Source of the DNA: Alphaproteobacteria bacterium
GTDB lineage: Bacteria; Pseudomonadota; Alphaproteobacteria; Reyranellales; Reyranellaceae
Direction of reading: 5' to 3'
NCBI GenBank assembly: GCA_017308235.1
Contig: JAFKFL010000009.1
Location: 248,001 to 312,000 of the forward strand
Length of the DNA stretch: 64,000 nucleotides
Shown here: positions 26,528 to 35,085 of the stretch, one piece after another
Layout of the letters: every line of letters begins with the position of its first letter
How positions within the stretch are numbered: the first letter of the stretch is position 1
Made by a program: the position numbers and the translations under genes
Notes under the pieces: generated by a model
Database searches by the model: none
What the model was told of the DNA's origin: nothing
The model's input: only the letters and a program-made list of their open reading frames with translations

Positions 26528-27459
26528 CCCTGCCTTCCCGTCATGCCACCGGCCCGAACGGGCCCACGCCCTTGCCCATCGAAAAGACGGTGGCCGAGCG
26601 CAAGGACCAGACGCGCGCCTGGTTCGAGGATCTGCGCGACCGGATCTGCACCGAGTTCGAGACGATCGAGGCCGCGCTTGCCGGCACGCACCGCGACCTG
26701 CCGGCCGGCCGCTTCACCCGCCAGGAATGGCAGCGCGAGCGTGGACCGAACGGCGAGGACCGAGGCGGCGGCGTCATGTCGATCCTGCGCGGCCGTGTTT
26801 TCGAGAAGGTGGGCGTGAACGTCTCGACCGTCCATGGCGAGTTCAGCCCCGAGTTCCGCGCCCAGATCCCGGGCGCGGCCGAGGATCCGCGGTTCTTTGC
26901 GTCAGGCATTTCGCTCGTGGCGCACCTCCGCTCACCACGCGTGCCGGCCGTCCATATGAACACGCGCTTCATCGTGACCACGCGCGCCTGGTTCGGCGGC
27001 GGCGCCGACCTCACGCCTCTGACGGTCGACACGGCAGCCCGCGAGACCGACACCCGTGACTTCCATGCCGCGCTCAAGTCAGCCTGCGATGCGCACGACA
27101 CCGGCTACTACTCCCGCTTCAAGGATTGGTGCGACGAATACTTCTATCTACCGCACCGCGGCGAGCCGCGCGGCGTCGGTGGTATCTTCTACGACTACCT
27201 CGACAGTGGCGACTTCGCCCGCGACTTCACTTTCACCCGCGCGGTGGGCGACGCCTTCCTCGGCGTCTATCCCAAGCTCGTGCGCCGGCACATGAACGAA
27301 CCCTGGACTGCGGAAGAGCGCGAGCACCAGCTCGTGCGCCGCGGCCGCTATGTCGAGTTCAATCTGCTGCACGACCGCGGCACGCGCTTCGGCCTCATGA
27401 CGGGCGGCAATGTCGAGGCGATCCTGATGTCGCTGCCGCCTGAGGCGCGCTGGCCCTGA
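26524..27459 (+). CDS. hemF: Oxygen-dependent coproporphyrinogen III oxidase
   Basis: 311-residue cytosolic enzyme converting coproporphyrinogen III to protoporphyrinogen IX with O2 in haem synthesis. Signature segments are [55 protein letters not shown] and [19 protein letters not shown]. It overlaps trmL by four bases and precedes an FkbM methyltransferase by three bases. Haem supply and the neighbouring bc1 operon make functional sense together, although the two are divergently transcribed. Confidence 0.97.
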   Translation: MTLPSRHATGPNGPTPLPIEKTVAERKDQTRAWFEDLRDRICTEFETIEAALAGTHRDLPAGRFTRQEWQRERGPNGEDRGGGVMSILRGRVFEKVGVNVSTVHGEFSPEFRAQIPGAAEDPRFFASGISLVAHLRSPRVPAVHMNTRFIVTTRAWFGGGADLTPLTVDTAARETDTRDFHAALKSACDAHDTGYYSRFKDWCDEYFYLPHRGEPRGVGGIFYDYLDSGDFARDFTFTRAVGDAFLGVYPKLVRRHMNEPWTAEEREHQLVRRGRYVEFNLLHDRGTRFGLMTGGNVEAILMSLPPEARWP

Positions 27460-27462
27460 CGC

Positions 27463-28431
27463 GTGGCCATCGTCGGCACCCTGCTCGACACGATCGGCCG
27501 CTGGCTGCTGGACCACGCGCCCGGACTCGCCCGCCTCTATGCCCTAAGCCTCTGCCGCCGGCCGCGCGCCACGCCGACACCCGGCTGGTCGTTCGCCGGC
27601 GAGTTCTACCGCGAGCGCCGCTGGCTCGCGTTGCGACGCGGCGCGCTCTGGACCCATGCCCTGGAAAACGGCCTCGACGTCCACCTCGTGGTGCCGTGGC
27701 TCGAAGGCACGCAAATCGAGACGATGCTCGGCACCGACGCCAGCCTCTGCGTTTACGTGGCCGGCTCCTTCGAGCCCAACGAATTTGCGTTTCTGGCGCG
27801 CACGCTGCGATCCGGCATGACCTTCATCGACGTCGGCGCCAACGAGGGGCTTTTCACACTCTTCGCCGCGCGCCAGGTCGGCACCACCGGTCGTGTGATC
27901 GCAGCCGAGCCCAGCGGCCGCGAGCGTACGCTCCTGGAGCGCAACATCGCCCTCAATGATCTTGCCAACGTCACTGTGGTGCCGCAGGCGCTGGCGGACG
28001 CGCCGGGCACGGCCGAGCTCCTGATCGCCCCCCAAAGGCACGGGCTGCACAACACCCTGGGCGCCTTCATCTACCAGTACGATGGTGCGCCGGCGCCTAA
28101 GCGCGAGATGGTCGAGGTCGAGACGCTCGATGCCGTGCAGCAGCGCCTGTCGCTGGCGCGTGTGAACGTCATGAAGATCGATGTCGAGGGCGCCGAGGTA
28201 AAAGTGCTGACTGGCGGCCGCGCCCTGCTGTCGGCATCAAGGCCGATCCTGCTGGTCGAGGCCAACGAGGAAGCGCTCCGCCGCCAGGGCACGAGCACGG
28301 CGGCATTGCTGGAACTCCTGCACACGCTCGACTACCAGATCCATATCTTCAACGAGCGCGGCCTGACCGAGCCTTGGACCGAGGGCCAGCCTCTCTCTGC
28401 CAATATTGTCGCGATGCCGACAAGCGGCTGA
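27463..28431 (+). CDS. FkbM family methyltransferase
   Basis: 322-residue S-adenosylmethionine-dependent methyltransferase. The FkbM domain spans about residues 110-280, with motif I FIDVGANEGLFTLFAARQVG and VNVMKIDVEGAEVKVLTGGRALL. FkbM members O-methylate sugars, lipids or polyketides. The GTG at 27463 is used because it follows the hemF stop by three bases; no better downstream start keeps the hydrophobic N-terminal part (LLDTIGRWLLDHAPGLARLY). No glycan cluster adjoins, so the acceptor is unknown. Confidence 0.85.
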   Translation: MAIVGTLLDTIGRWLLDHAPGLARLYALSLCRRPRATPTPGWSFAGEFYRERRWLALRRGALWTHALENGLDVHLVVPWLEGTQIETMLGTDASLCVYVAGSFEPNEFAFLARTLRSGMTFIDVGANEGLFTLFAARQVGTTGRVIAAEPSGRERTLLERNIALNDLANVTVVPQALADAPGTAELLIAPQRHGLHNTLGAFIYQYDGAPAPKREMVEVETLDAVQQRLSLARVNVMKIDVEGAEVKVLTGGRALLSASRPILLVEANEEALRRQGTSTAALLELLHTLDYQIHIFNERGLTEPWTEGQPLSANIVAMPTSG

Positions 28432-28497
28432 CCACGCTGGCTCTTACCATGCTTCGGCGGCAGACTTCCTGAAGCCGCGCGAAGAAACGGAGCCACC

Positions 28498-30006
28498 ATG
28501 ATGTCGCTGCCAACGGGCGCAGAGTATCGCGAGAGCCTACGCGACGGACGGCGCGTCTGGATCCTGGGCGAGGGCCGCGTCGAGGACGTGACCACGCATC
28601 CCGCGACCCGGGCGATGGTTGAGGAATATGTCGCCTGGTACGACCGCCACGTCGATCCGGCCTGGCAGGACACGGTGCTCGCGCCGCCAGGGTCGGACGG
28701 GACGCGCCTCCCGGTCAGCTACATCGTGCCGCGCACGTCGGACGATCTTCGCCGCATGGGACGCTGCTTCCTCGCAACGACGTTCTTGAGCGCCGGCAAC
28801 ATCACCCACACGCCGGCTTACGGCCATCTGATCGCGCTCGGCGTGCTGCACGCGGCCGGGCTCCACAACGCCTCGCCCAAGCAGGCAATCAACGCCGAGG
28901 CCTACCGGGCCGAGATCGCGCGCACCGGCCGCTTCCTCACCTTCGCCGCCGGTGCCGCGCCGATCGGATATCGCTTGCGCGAGAATCCCGCCGAGCGGGT
29001 CGCGCTCCGTGCGGTGAAGCAGTCGGACGCGGGCGTCGTGCTGCGTGGCAAGATCGGCATGCATACCAGCCCCGCCTTTGCCCACGACGTCTATATCGGC
29101 GCATTGAACGGCGTCGATCTCGACGGCCATCGCGCGAGCTTCGTCGTGCCGGTGAACGCGCTAGGCGTCACGGTGGTCTGCCGCCGCGCCTCGGCGCGCG
29201 ATGCCAATCGCTTCGCGGCGCCGCTCAGCAACCGCTACGACGAGCTCGACGGCCAGATGTGGCTCGACGACGTGCTGATCCCGTGGAACCGGGTGTTCCT
29301 CACCGAGCAGACACCCGAACCGGTGGCGCGTTGGCTGTTCTGGCATCAGCTCTATTGCTGGCTCGCCAAGGCCGAGTTCACGCTGGGCCTCGCCTTCGCC
29401 TGCACGCACGCGATGGGCCTCGTCGCGCACGACCCCACGATCGAGTACCTGCTCGACCTCATCGCCGACGTGCAGACGGTGAGGAGCTGCCAAACCGCGG
29501 CCGAGCTCGATCCGGAATTCACGCCCGATGGCTTCTGCTCGCCCAACCACAACCATGTCGCCGCCGGCAGCCTCGCCATGCTGAAGGCGCGGCCGCGCAT
29601 GGCCGAGATCCTGCGCATCCTGCCGGGCTCCTCGCTGGTCGTGGCGCCGACCGACCGGGACCTCGCCGACCCTAATCTGGCCGCTGGCCTCGAAGAATCC
29701 TTCGCCGGCAGCGGGTACACCGCCCGCCAGCGCGCCGCGCTCCTGCAGCTCGCCTGGGATCATGTCGGCTCCGCGCTCGATCACCGCGAATCGGTCTTCG
29801 AACTGCACGCCAACGGCGGCGAAACCACCTGGCGCGGTCGCCTGCGCCGCAGCTTCAAGGACTACAACGACCTCGCCAACCGGGTGCTGCAGCAGCTCGA
29901 CCTGCCGATGCCCGAGGTCAACCTCGACCCGATCCGCAGCGCGCCGCTCGCCGCACGCCGGCCGGTGGCTCCTATTGCTCAGCCGGTGAAGCCATCGGCT
30001 CAATAA
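28498..30006 (+). CDS. 4-hydroxyphenylacetate 3-monooxygenase (HpaB) family protein
   Basis: 502-residue member of the FADH2-dependent HpaB family, which hydroxylates phenols or related substrates. The N-terminus TGAEYRESLRDGRRVWILGE then GRVEDVTTHPATR is diagnostic; the mid region has YDELDGQMWLDDVLIPWNRVF. The C-terminal domain runs to about residue 480. It needs a flavin reductase (HpaC), but none is seen nearby, so either a distant reductase is used or activity differs. ATG at 28498 is immediately followed by another ATG. It ends six bases from the convergent DUF7336 gene. Confidence 0.85.
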   Translation: MMSLPTGAEYRESLRDGRRVWILGEGRVEDVTTHPATRAMVEEYVAWYDRHVDPAWQDTVLAPPGSDGTRLPVSYIVPRTSDDLRRMGRCFLATTFLSAGNITHTPAYGHLIALGVLHAAGLHNASPKQAINAEAYRAEIARTGRFLTFAAGAAPIGYRLRENPAERVALRAVKQSDAGVVLRGKIGMHTSPAFAHDVYIGALNGVDLDGHRASFVVPVNALGVTVVCRRASARDANRFAAPLSNRYDELDGQMWLDDVLIPWNRVFLTEQTPEPVARWLFWHQLYCWLAKAEFTLGLAFACTHAMGLVAHDPTIEYLLDLIADVQTVRSCQTAAELDPEFTPDGFCSPNHNHVAAGSLAMLKARPRMAEILRILPGSSLVVAPTDRDLADPNLAAGLEESFAGSGYTARQRAALLQLAWDHVGSALDHRESVFELHANGGETTWRGRLRRSFKDYNDLANRVLQQLDLPMPEVNLDPIRSAPLAARRPVAPIAQPVKPSAQ

Positions 30007-30012
30007 CTGACC

Positions 30013-30279
30013 TTAGACGGAGTTCCCGGGCTTTCGAGTTTGGGTGACTGATTTGGACTTCGATCGCCTGGTTATGAATCCCTCTGTCCACTTGCTTTCA
30101 TCTAGCTGATATCGATCGATATAAAAACTTTCAGGATATCGCTTGAACCCCGGCAACTTCACAAACTGGGCGATAGCCCGCTTGGGCTTCCTCTCATTCG
30201 AATAGATTCCGAGAATCTTCATGTCCTCATCGTCGGTGCCTTCGCGTGCAATATGCTGAAGCAGATAAACCGAGGGCAA
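30013..30279 (-). CDS. DUF7336-like small protein, low G+C
   Basis: 88-residue predicted cytosolic protein: VYLLQHIAREGTDDEDMKIL, then GIYSNERKPKRAIAQFVKLPGF and FYIDRYQLDESKWTEGF. This Tyr-Leu-Leu-Gln-His start and the W-TEGF end fit, from memory, the uncharacterised DUF7336 family. The start codon is TTG with no clear ribosome site. By hand count bases 30061-30240 hold 87 G+C of 180 (48%), well below the surroundings, so recent acquisition is likely. It lies 35 bases downstream of the AAA ATPase gene on the same strand and may be co-transcribed. Confidence 0.7.
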   Translation of the reverse strand: MPSVYLLQHIAREGTDDEDMKILGIYSNERKPKRAIAQFVKLPGFKRYPESFYIDRYQLDESKWTEGFITRRSKSKSVTQTRKPGNSV

Positions 30280-30314
30280 TGTCTGTCGTTCAATCCCGCT
30301 TTTAATTTACCACC

Positions 30315-31475
30315 TCAGCGCGCAGGCCAGTTCCATACAGGGCTTTCGTCATCAGCAACGACCGTTTCGCCGAGCTGCTTCGTCAGCACGATCTGTCGGG
30401 CACCGGCATCGCGCAATGCCTGGACCAGGCTCGCCGCGTGCGAGACGACGATGATCTGCGATTGTTTCGACGCCTTGGCGATCAGGCGCGCCAGCGGCTG
30501 TAAAAGATCGGGATGGAGGCTGGTCTCGGGTTCGTTGAGGATCATCAACGGCGGCGGCCGCGGCGAGAGGAGAGCGGCGACCAGCAGCAGATAACGCACC
30601 GTGCCGTCCGACAGTTCGGACGTTCCGAGCGAGCGCAGCAGGCCGTGCTGGTACATCTCGATCTCGAAGTGCCCGTCGCTGCCACCGACATCGATCGAGC
30701 CCCCGGGAAAGGCATCGGCGATGGCCGCGTCGAGCTCCTCCTTGGCGCCGATTTCCTGGATCGTCACGATGGCCGCCGCCAGATCAGCGCCGTCGCTCGC
30801 CAGCACCGGCGTGCGCGTGCCGACCTGCTGACGCCGCACGGGTGCATCGACGTCGGTGCGGAAATGATCGTAGAAGCGCCAGGCGCGCAGATGCTCGCGC
30901 ATATCCAGCAACTCGGCGCCGTCGCGCGGGTTGCTGTAGTGGGTCAGCATGCTGTCGTAGGATTCCAGACCGTCGAGCGCCGACCGCCAGGCGCCCTCCT
31001 GATCGCGCAGGCTGACCGCCGGTCCCTTGCGCTGCGCGAAGACATTGGCGCGTTGAAGCACGAGGCCCGTCCACAGGCTCTCCACCTTTATCTCCGGATC
31101 CCGGTCGAAGCGCGACGGCGGGATCGGCGCGGGCATGCCAAGGTCGATGGCATATCCATATTCTTCCGAAGAGAAGCCCAGCTTCAGGCTGACCGGCCCC
31201 TTGCGCACGGTCCCCTGGACCGGATGTCGTCCTGTTTTCATCGATCGAGAGAAGGCTTCGGGTCCAGCCCACAACACCGAGGGCAGGCCGCCTTCTTTCG
31301 CCACCGATGGGATGATCCGCCCCTGGGCGACATCGGCCAGGAGCCTTAGCGCACGATAAAGATTCGATTTACCGCTGCCGTTTGCGCCGGTGATAACGGT
31401 GAGGGAGTCGATCTCCAGCCGCACGTCACGCAGAGAGCGATAGCCCGACACACAGAGGCGCGAGATCGGCTTCAT
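30315..31475 (-). CDS. AAA family ATPase, OLD/RecF-like
   Basis: 386-residue SMC-like ATPase. Walker A GANGSGKS is at residues 30-37 right after SLTVITG; late in the protein are LGTSELSDGTVRYLLLVAALL (signature region), LMILNEPETSLHPDLL (Walker B with D-loop-like features) and IIVVSHAASLV. It has no TOPRIM or nuclease domain, so it is an ATPase-only member. ATG 31475 overlaps the upstream membrane protein stop (ATGA), which rejects much longer in-frame starts up to 31844. Such ATPases occur both in defence pairs and as orphans; a function cannot be assigned. Confidence 0.85.
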   Translation of the reverse strand: MKPISRLCVSGYRSLRDVRLEIDSLTVITGANGSGKSNLYRALRLLADVAQGRIIPSVAKEGGLPSVLWAGPEAFSRSMKTGRHPVQGTVRKGPVSLKLGFSSEEYGYAIDLGMPAPIPPSRFDRDPEIKVESLWTGLVLQRANVFAQRKGPAVSLRDQEGAWRSALDGLESYDSMLTHYSNPRDGAELLDMREHLRAWRFYDHFRTDVDAPVRRQQVGTRTPVLASDGADLAAAIVTIQEIGAKEELDAAIADAFPGGSIDVGGSDGHFEIEMYQHGLLRSLGTSELSDGTVRYLLLVAALLSPRPPPLMILNEPETSLHPDLLQPLARLIAKASKQSQIIVVSHAASLVQALRDAGARQIVLTKQLGETVVADDESPVWNWPAR

Positions 31476-31873
31476 GGGCGCGCGACCAGCCGTCCCGCCA
31501 TTAGCGGCGCTGCGAACAGTGTCGCGATCAGCAGCGGATACGGCTCGCCCCACCAGACGGCGAAGCGATCGAGGAAGGTCGCCGACTCGGTGCCAAAGGT
31601 AAAGCGGCCGTAGAGATAGTCGACGAAGGCGGTCGATGGCGGCCACAGCATTGCAGCGAGCAGCGCCGCCTCGAACCAGCGCGGACCTTTGGTGCGGCGT
31701 GCATGGATGATCGCCAGCGAGATCACATAGGGCAGCGGCACCAACACCTTGTACCATTCGACGGCGCGCACGGAGAGCGCCATCGCGATCCAGGTGTCGC
31801 CGATCGCATTGTTCACGATCACCATGGCTGCGATCGCAAGCCACAATAGAAGTGTCGGCCCTGGTCGGATCAT
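31472..31873 (-). CDS. Small integral membrane protein, unknown
   Basis: 133 residues with about four hydrophobic segments: TLLLWLAIAAMVIVN, VLVPLPYVISLAIIHA, WFEAALLAAMLWPP and LLIATLFAAPLMAG. I do not recognise a family. ATG 31873 lies 10 bases after the stop of the polymerase gene; an in-frame ATG at 31918 would overlap it. The stop overlaps the AAA ATPase start by four bases, so the two are translationally coupled and may work together. Confidence 0.65.
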   Translation of the reverse strand: MIRPGPTLLLWLAIAAMVIVNNAIGDTWIAMALSVRAVEWYKVLVPLPYVISLAIIHARRTKGPRWFEAALLAAMLWPPSTAFVDYLYGRFTFGTESATFLDRFAVWWGEPYPLLIATLFAAPLMAGRLVARP

Positions 31874-31883
31874 ACGGTTTCGG

Positions 31884-33092
31884 TCACGCCGCTTTTGCGA
31901 GGCGCACAAGCTCGGCAAGGCAAGCGGAGCGGTCGGCCGCGAAGTCGCCCGCCACCCACCAGTCCTCGACGGCCGTGATCAACGCGCCGACTCGCGGACT
32001 GGGGGCGAGGCCCATCTGGAGCAGATCGCCGCCGCTCACCGGCAACTCGGGTGGCGTCCAGCTTTCGGCAAGCACGAATGCGCCTCGCCAATCGCCCGGC
32101 GTGTTGACCGCGAGCAACAAGCGATCCCTGTAGAGCTTGTTGCCGAGGCGATAGAGCCCGGCCCGCCACGCGCGCGGACCACCTGCGAGATCAAGCACAG
32201 GTTCACGCGCCAGCATCACGCCGAGCCTGAGCGACTCCTGGGTCGAGAGTTTCAGCCGCTTGCCGATCGCCGTCGCATCCGCCTCTGCCGGCAGGATCGC
32301 CGCCAGCCGGCGCAATTTGTCGGGCGTGGGTTCGCGCGTGATCAGCGCCCGCAGCCGTGCGGTACCGGCATATTCAGGCAGCCAGTGATCGAGCGCACCC
32401 GCCTCGACCATCGCCTCCAGGGCATCGACCGGCGCCGACGCTTCGAGGAGACGCAGTAGCTCCTTGGCGACGCGCTCGGCCGACAGTGCCCCCAATGTGC
32501 CCGCGTTGCGGCGGCAGGCGTCGAAGCTTGCCGCGTCGACGGGCGGTTGGCCGTACCAGGCATGGAAGCGGAAGAAGCGCAGCACGCGCAGGCGATCCTC
32601 GGCGATGCGCCGATCGGGATCGCCGATGAAGCGCACGCGGCCCGCAGCGAGATCGGCTCGACCATCGAACGGATCGTAGAGCGTGCCGTCGGGATCGGCG
32701 TAGAGCGCGTTGAAGGTGAAGTCGCGACGCGCTGCGTCTTCCAGCCAATCATCCGTGAAGGCGACGACCGCGCGCCGGCCGTCGGTCTCGACATCGCGTC
32801 GCAGTGTCGTGAGCTCGAAGGAGCGGCTGTCGGCGATTGCCGTCACCGTGCCGTGCTTCACGCCGGTCGGGATCGCCTTGATGTCGGCGGCCGCGAGTGC
32901 CGCCATCACCGTTGCCGGCGGCTTGTCGACGGCGAGATCGATATCGTCGATCCCGCGTTCCAGCACGGCGTTGCGCACGCAGCCGCCCACGAAGCGCGCG
33001 GCGATGCCGGCGGCGCGAAGGGCGGCGAACAGGCGTTGCGAAGGCGCATCGACCATTCGCTCCGGCGGCACGAGACGACCATTGGGCTTCAT
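31884..33092 (-). CDS. CCA tRNA nucleotidyltransferase/poly(A) polymerase family protein
   Basis: 402-residue class II nucleotidyltransferase. The head domain has FVGGCVRNAVL and the metal-binding Asp pair in DDIDLAVD at about residues 35-58, followed by RRDFTFNALYADPDGTLYDPF and the RNA-binding motif DRRIAEDRLRVLRFFRF. Alphaproteobacteria usually have one such enzyme that adds CCA to tRNA, so CCA addition is more likely than polyadenylation. ATG 33092 overlaps the DUF6111 stop (ATGA). Confidence 0.93.
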   Translation of the reverse strand: MKPNGRLVPPERMVDAPSQRLFAALRAAGIAARFVGGCVRNAVLERGIDDIDLAVDKPPATVMAALAAADIKAIPTGVKHGTVTAIADSRSFELTTLRRDVETDGRRAVVAFTDDWLEDAARRDFTFNALYADPDGTLYDPFDGRADLAAGRVRFIGDPDRRIAEDRLRVLRFFRFHAWYGQPPVDAASFDACRRNAGTLGALSAERVAKELLRLLEASAPVDALEAMVEAGALDHWLPEYAGTARLRALITREPTPDKLRRLAAILPAEADATAIGKRLKLSTQESLRLGVMLAREPVLDLAGGPRAWRAGLYRLGNKLYRDRLLLAVNTPGDWRGAFVLAESWTPPELPVSGGDLLQMGLAPSPRVGALITAVEDWWVAGDFAADRSACLAELVRLAKAA

Positions 33093-33325
33093 GGAGCGAA
33101 GAGCCCACCGTAGCCCTGGCTCTGGGTGAAGAACATGACCAGCACGCCCACAATCAGGCAGACAAGGCCCGCGATCGCGAGCCATGTGAGCGGCAGGTCC
33201 TGCCATTCCGGCAAGGTGCCGGCGAGCTTGCGCTCCTCCTTGATCTTCACGGCCCACGCCCAAAGAAAGAAGGCTGCCGTCGGCGCCATCACCAGGACGA
33301 TCACCAGCAAGACGATGCGGATCAC
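33089..33325 (-). CDS. DUF6111 family small membrane protein
   Basis: 78 residues, two membrane spans (about 2-24 and 47-68) joined by a charged loop KIKEERKLAGTLPEWQDLP. This is the DUF6111 pattern found in alphaproteobacteria, usually between a Nudix CoA pyrophosphatase and the CCA-adding enzyme exactly as here. Function unknown. Confidence 0.85.
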   Translation of the reverse strand: MIRIVLLVIVLVMAPTAAFFLWAWAVKIKEERKLAGTLPEWQDLPLTWLAIAGLVCLIVGVLVMFFTQSQGYGGLFAP

Positions 33326-33343
33326 GGCGCTTTCCCTTCGGGC

Positions 33344-33973
33344 TCAACCGTTCCGGGTCAAGATGAAGTGCAGGTTCTTCAACATACCGGCGGTCGCGCC
33401 CCAGATGTAGCGCTCGCCGTAGGGCATCTCGTAGTAGCGCCGCTCCTGGCCGTTGTGCATGCGCTTGCCGATCTTGTGATTGACCTCGTCGAGGAAGTGC
33501 TCGAGCGGCACCTCGAAGACATCGGCTACCTCACGCGGGTCGGCATGGAGGGTAAATCCGGGAGTTACCATGCCGATGATAGGGGTGATCTCGTAGCCGG
33601 TGCCGGTCCGGTAATGATCGATGGCGCCTACCACCTCGACGAATTGTCGCGCCAGACCCACCTCCTCCTCGGTTTCGCGCAGGGCAGTGGCCACGGCATC
33701 CGCATCGCCCGCCTGGTGGCGACCACCAGGAAAGGCGATTTGGCCCGCGTGACTTGGCATATCGTCGGTGCGCTGGGTCAACAGAACCGTCACACCCGGC
33801 GCACGTTTCACCAGGGGCACCAGGACCGCGGCCGGACGCCAACTTTGAGACGGCGCCGCCGCCAGGCCGCTCAAGTAGAGATCATTGGCGAGGGGCGGGG
33901 GATCGACCGGCAAACCCGAGGATAAGCGGGCGCTTCGTTCGCGCACCCGGCGCACAATTTCGTCAACCGTCAT
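33344..33973 (-). CDS. Nudix hydrolase, CoA pyrophosphatase type
   Basis: 209-residue Nudix protein. The UPF0035-type motif LLTQRTDDMPSHAGQIAFPGG immediately precedes the Nudix box GGRHQAGDADAVATALRETE with EEVGL. Members hydrolyse CoA and acyl-CoAs to 4'-phosphopantetheine and 3',5'-ADP. It is the first gene of the minus-strand operon leading to DUF6111, the CCA-adding enzyme and the AAA ATPase, and diverges from moxR. Confidence 0.92.
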   Translation of the reverse strand: MTVDEIVRRVRERSARLSSGLPVDPPPLANDLYLSGLAAAPSQSWRPAAVLVPLVKRAPGVTVLLTQRTDDMPSHAGQIAFPGGRHQAGDADAVATALRETEEEVGLARQFVEVVGAIDHYRTGTGYEITPIIGMVTPGFTLHADPREVADVFEVPLEHFLDEVNHKIGKRMHNGQERRYYEMPYGERYIWGATAGMLKNLHFILTRNG

Positions 33974-34051
33974 GCCCTTGTTCCGGCCTCAATTCTGGGC
34001 TTCCCTCGAACCTATTCCTATATCCATTCCCACCGACAACAGGAGCGCCTC

Positions 34052-35065
34052 GTGGCCCCCGACACTTCGACCGCCACCGACGCCGACGCCCAAGCCGCCC
34101 TGGCCGACATCGAACGGTTGGGCGGCCAACTACGTGCCGCCCGGGCCGCCATCGGCCAAGTCATTTATGGCCAGCAGGACGTGATCGATCAAACCCTGGT
34201 TGCGCTCCTGTCTGGGGGTCACCTCCTATTGATCGGCGTACCGGGACTGGCCAAGACCAAACTGGTGGAGACACTGGGTGTCGTCCTGGGCATGGACGCC
34301 AAGCGCATCCAGTTCACCCCCGACCTGATGCCAGCCGACATCCTCGGTTCGGAGGTGATGGAGGAGACGGACGCCGGCCGGCGGTCCTTCCGTTTCATCC
34401 AGGGACCAGTCTTCGCCCAGCTCCTGATGGCCGACGAGATCAATCGCGCGAGCCCCCGCACCCAGTCCGCCCTGCTGCAGAGCATGCAGGAGCGGCATGT
34501 GACGGTGGCCGGCAAGCGCTACGACCTGCCGGAGCCCTTCCATGTGCTCGCGACCCAGAACCCCCTGGAACAGGAAGGCACCTACCCCCTCCCCGAGGCC
34601 CAGCTCGACCGCTTCCTGCTGCAGGTCGACGTCGGCTATCCCGACGAGGAGGCGGAGCGCCAGATCATGATCGCCACAACCGGAGCCAACGTTCCGGCTG
34701 CGACCCAGGCGCTGAGCCCGGCCGACCTGATGGCGGCCCAAGCCCTGGTCCGCCGCCTGCCGATCGGCCAGAGCGTGGTCGATGCCATCCTGAAGCTGGT
34801 CCGCGCCGGCCGTCCAGAAACGAGCGACCTCGAGATCGTGCGCCAGCGCATGGCCTGGGGACCGGGACCGCGCGCCAGCCAGGCGTTCATGCTGGCCTGT
34901 CGCGCCCGCGCCATCATCCAGGGCCGCCTGGCGCCGTCGGTCGACGACGTCGCAGCGTTGGCTGGTCCCATCCTGCGTCACCGCATGGCGGTGAACTTCT
35001 CGGCGCGCGCCGAGGGCATCACCATCGACTCGGTGATCGACCAGATGTGCGCACGGCTGGCCTAG
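34052..35065 (+). CDS. MoxR family AAA ATPase
   Basis: 337-residue AAA+ chaperone. Walker A is LLIGVPGLAKTKLVE (the usual MoxR GLAKT variant), Walker B LLMADEINRASPRTQSALLQ, followed by the sensor region HVLATQNPLEQEGTYPLPEAQLDRFLL. MoxR proteins activate or assemble partner complexes, commonly with VWA and DUF58 proteins encoded next to them, as here. The GTG start at 34052 has AGGAG at 34041-34045. Confidence 0.95.
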   Translation: MAPDTSTATDADAQAALADIERLGGQLRAARAAIGQVIYGQQDVIDQTLVALLSGGHLLLIGVPGLAKTKLVETLGVVLGMDAKRIQFTPDLMPADILGSEVMEETDAGRRSFRFIQGPVFAQLLMADEINRASPRTQSALLQSMQERHVTVAGKRYDLPEPFHVLATQNPLEQEGTYPLPEAQLDRFLLQVDVGYPDEEAERQIMIATTGANVPAATQALSPADLMAAQALVRRLPIGQSVVDAILKLVRAGRPETSDLEIVRQRMAWGPGPRASQAFMLACRARAIIQGRLAPSVDDVAALAGPILRHRMAVNFSARAEGITIDSVIDQMCARLA

Positions 35066-35085
35066 GCATTGCACCAACCGACCAG

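Noticed and set aside
30315-31475. AAA ATPase as a confirmed anti-phage system
   Set aside because: It lacks a TOPRIM or other nuclease domain and lies in a housekeeping operon; only the downstream low-G+C gene looks foreign.
33754-35085. Plus-strand frame continuous with DUF58 extending about 1.3 kb upstream
   Set aside because: It lies opposite the Nudix gene and in another frame of moxR; DUF58 homology begins right after ATG 35086.
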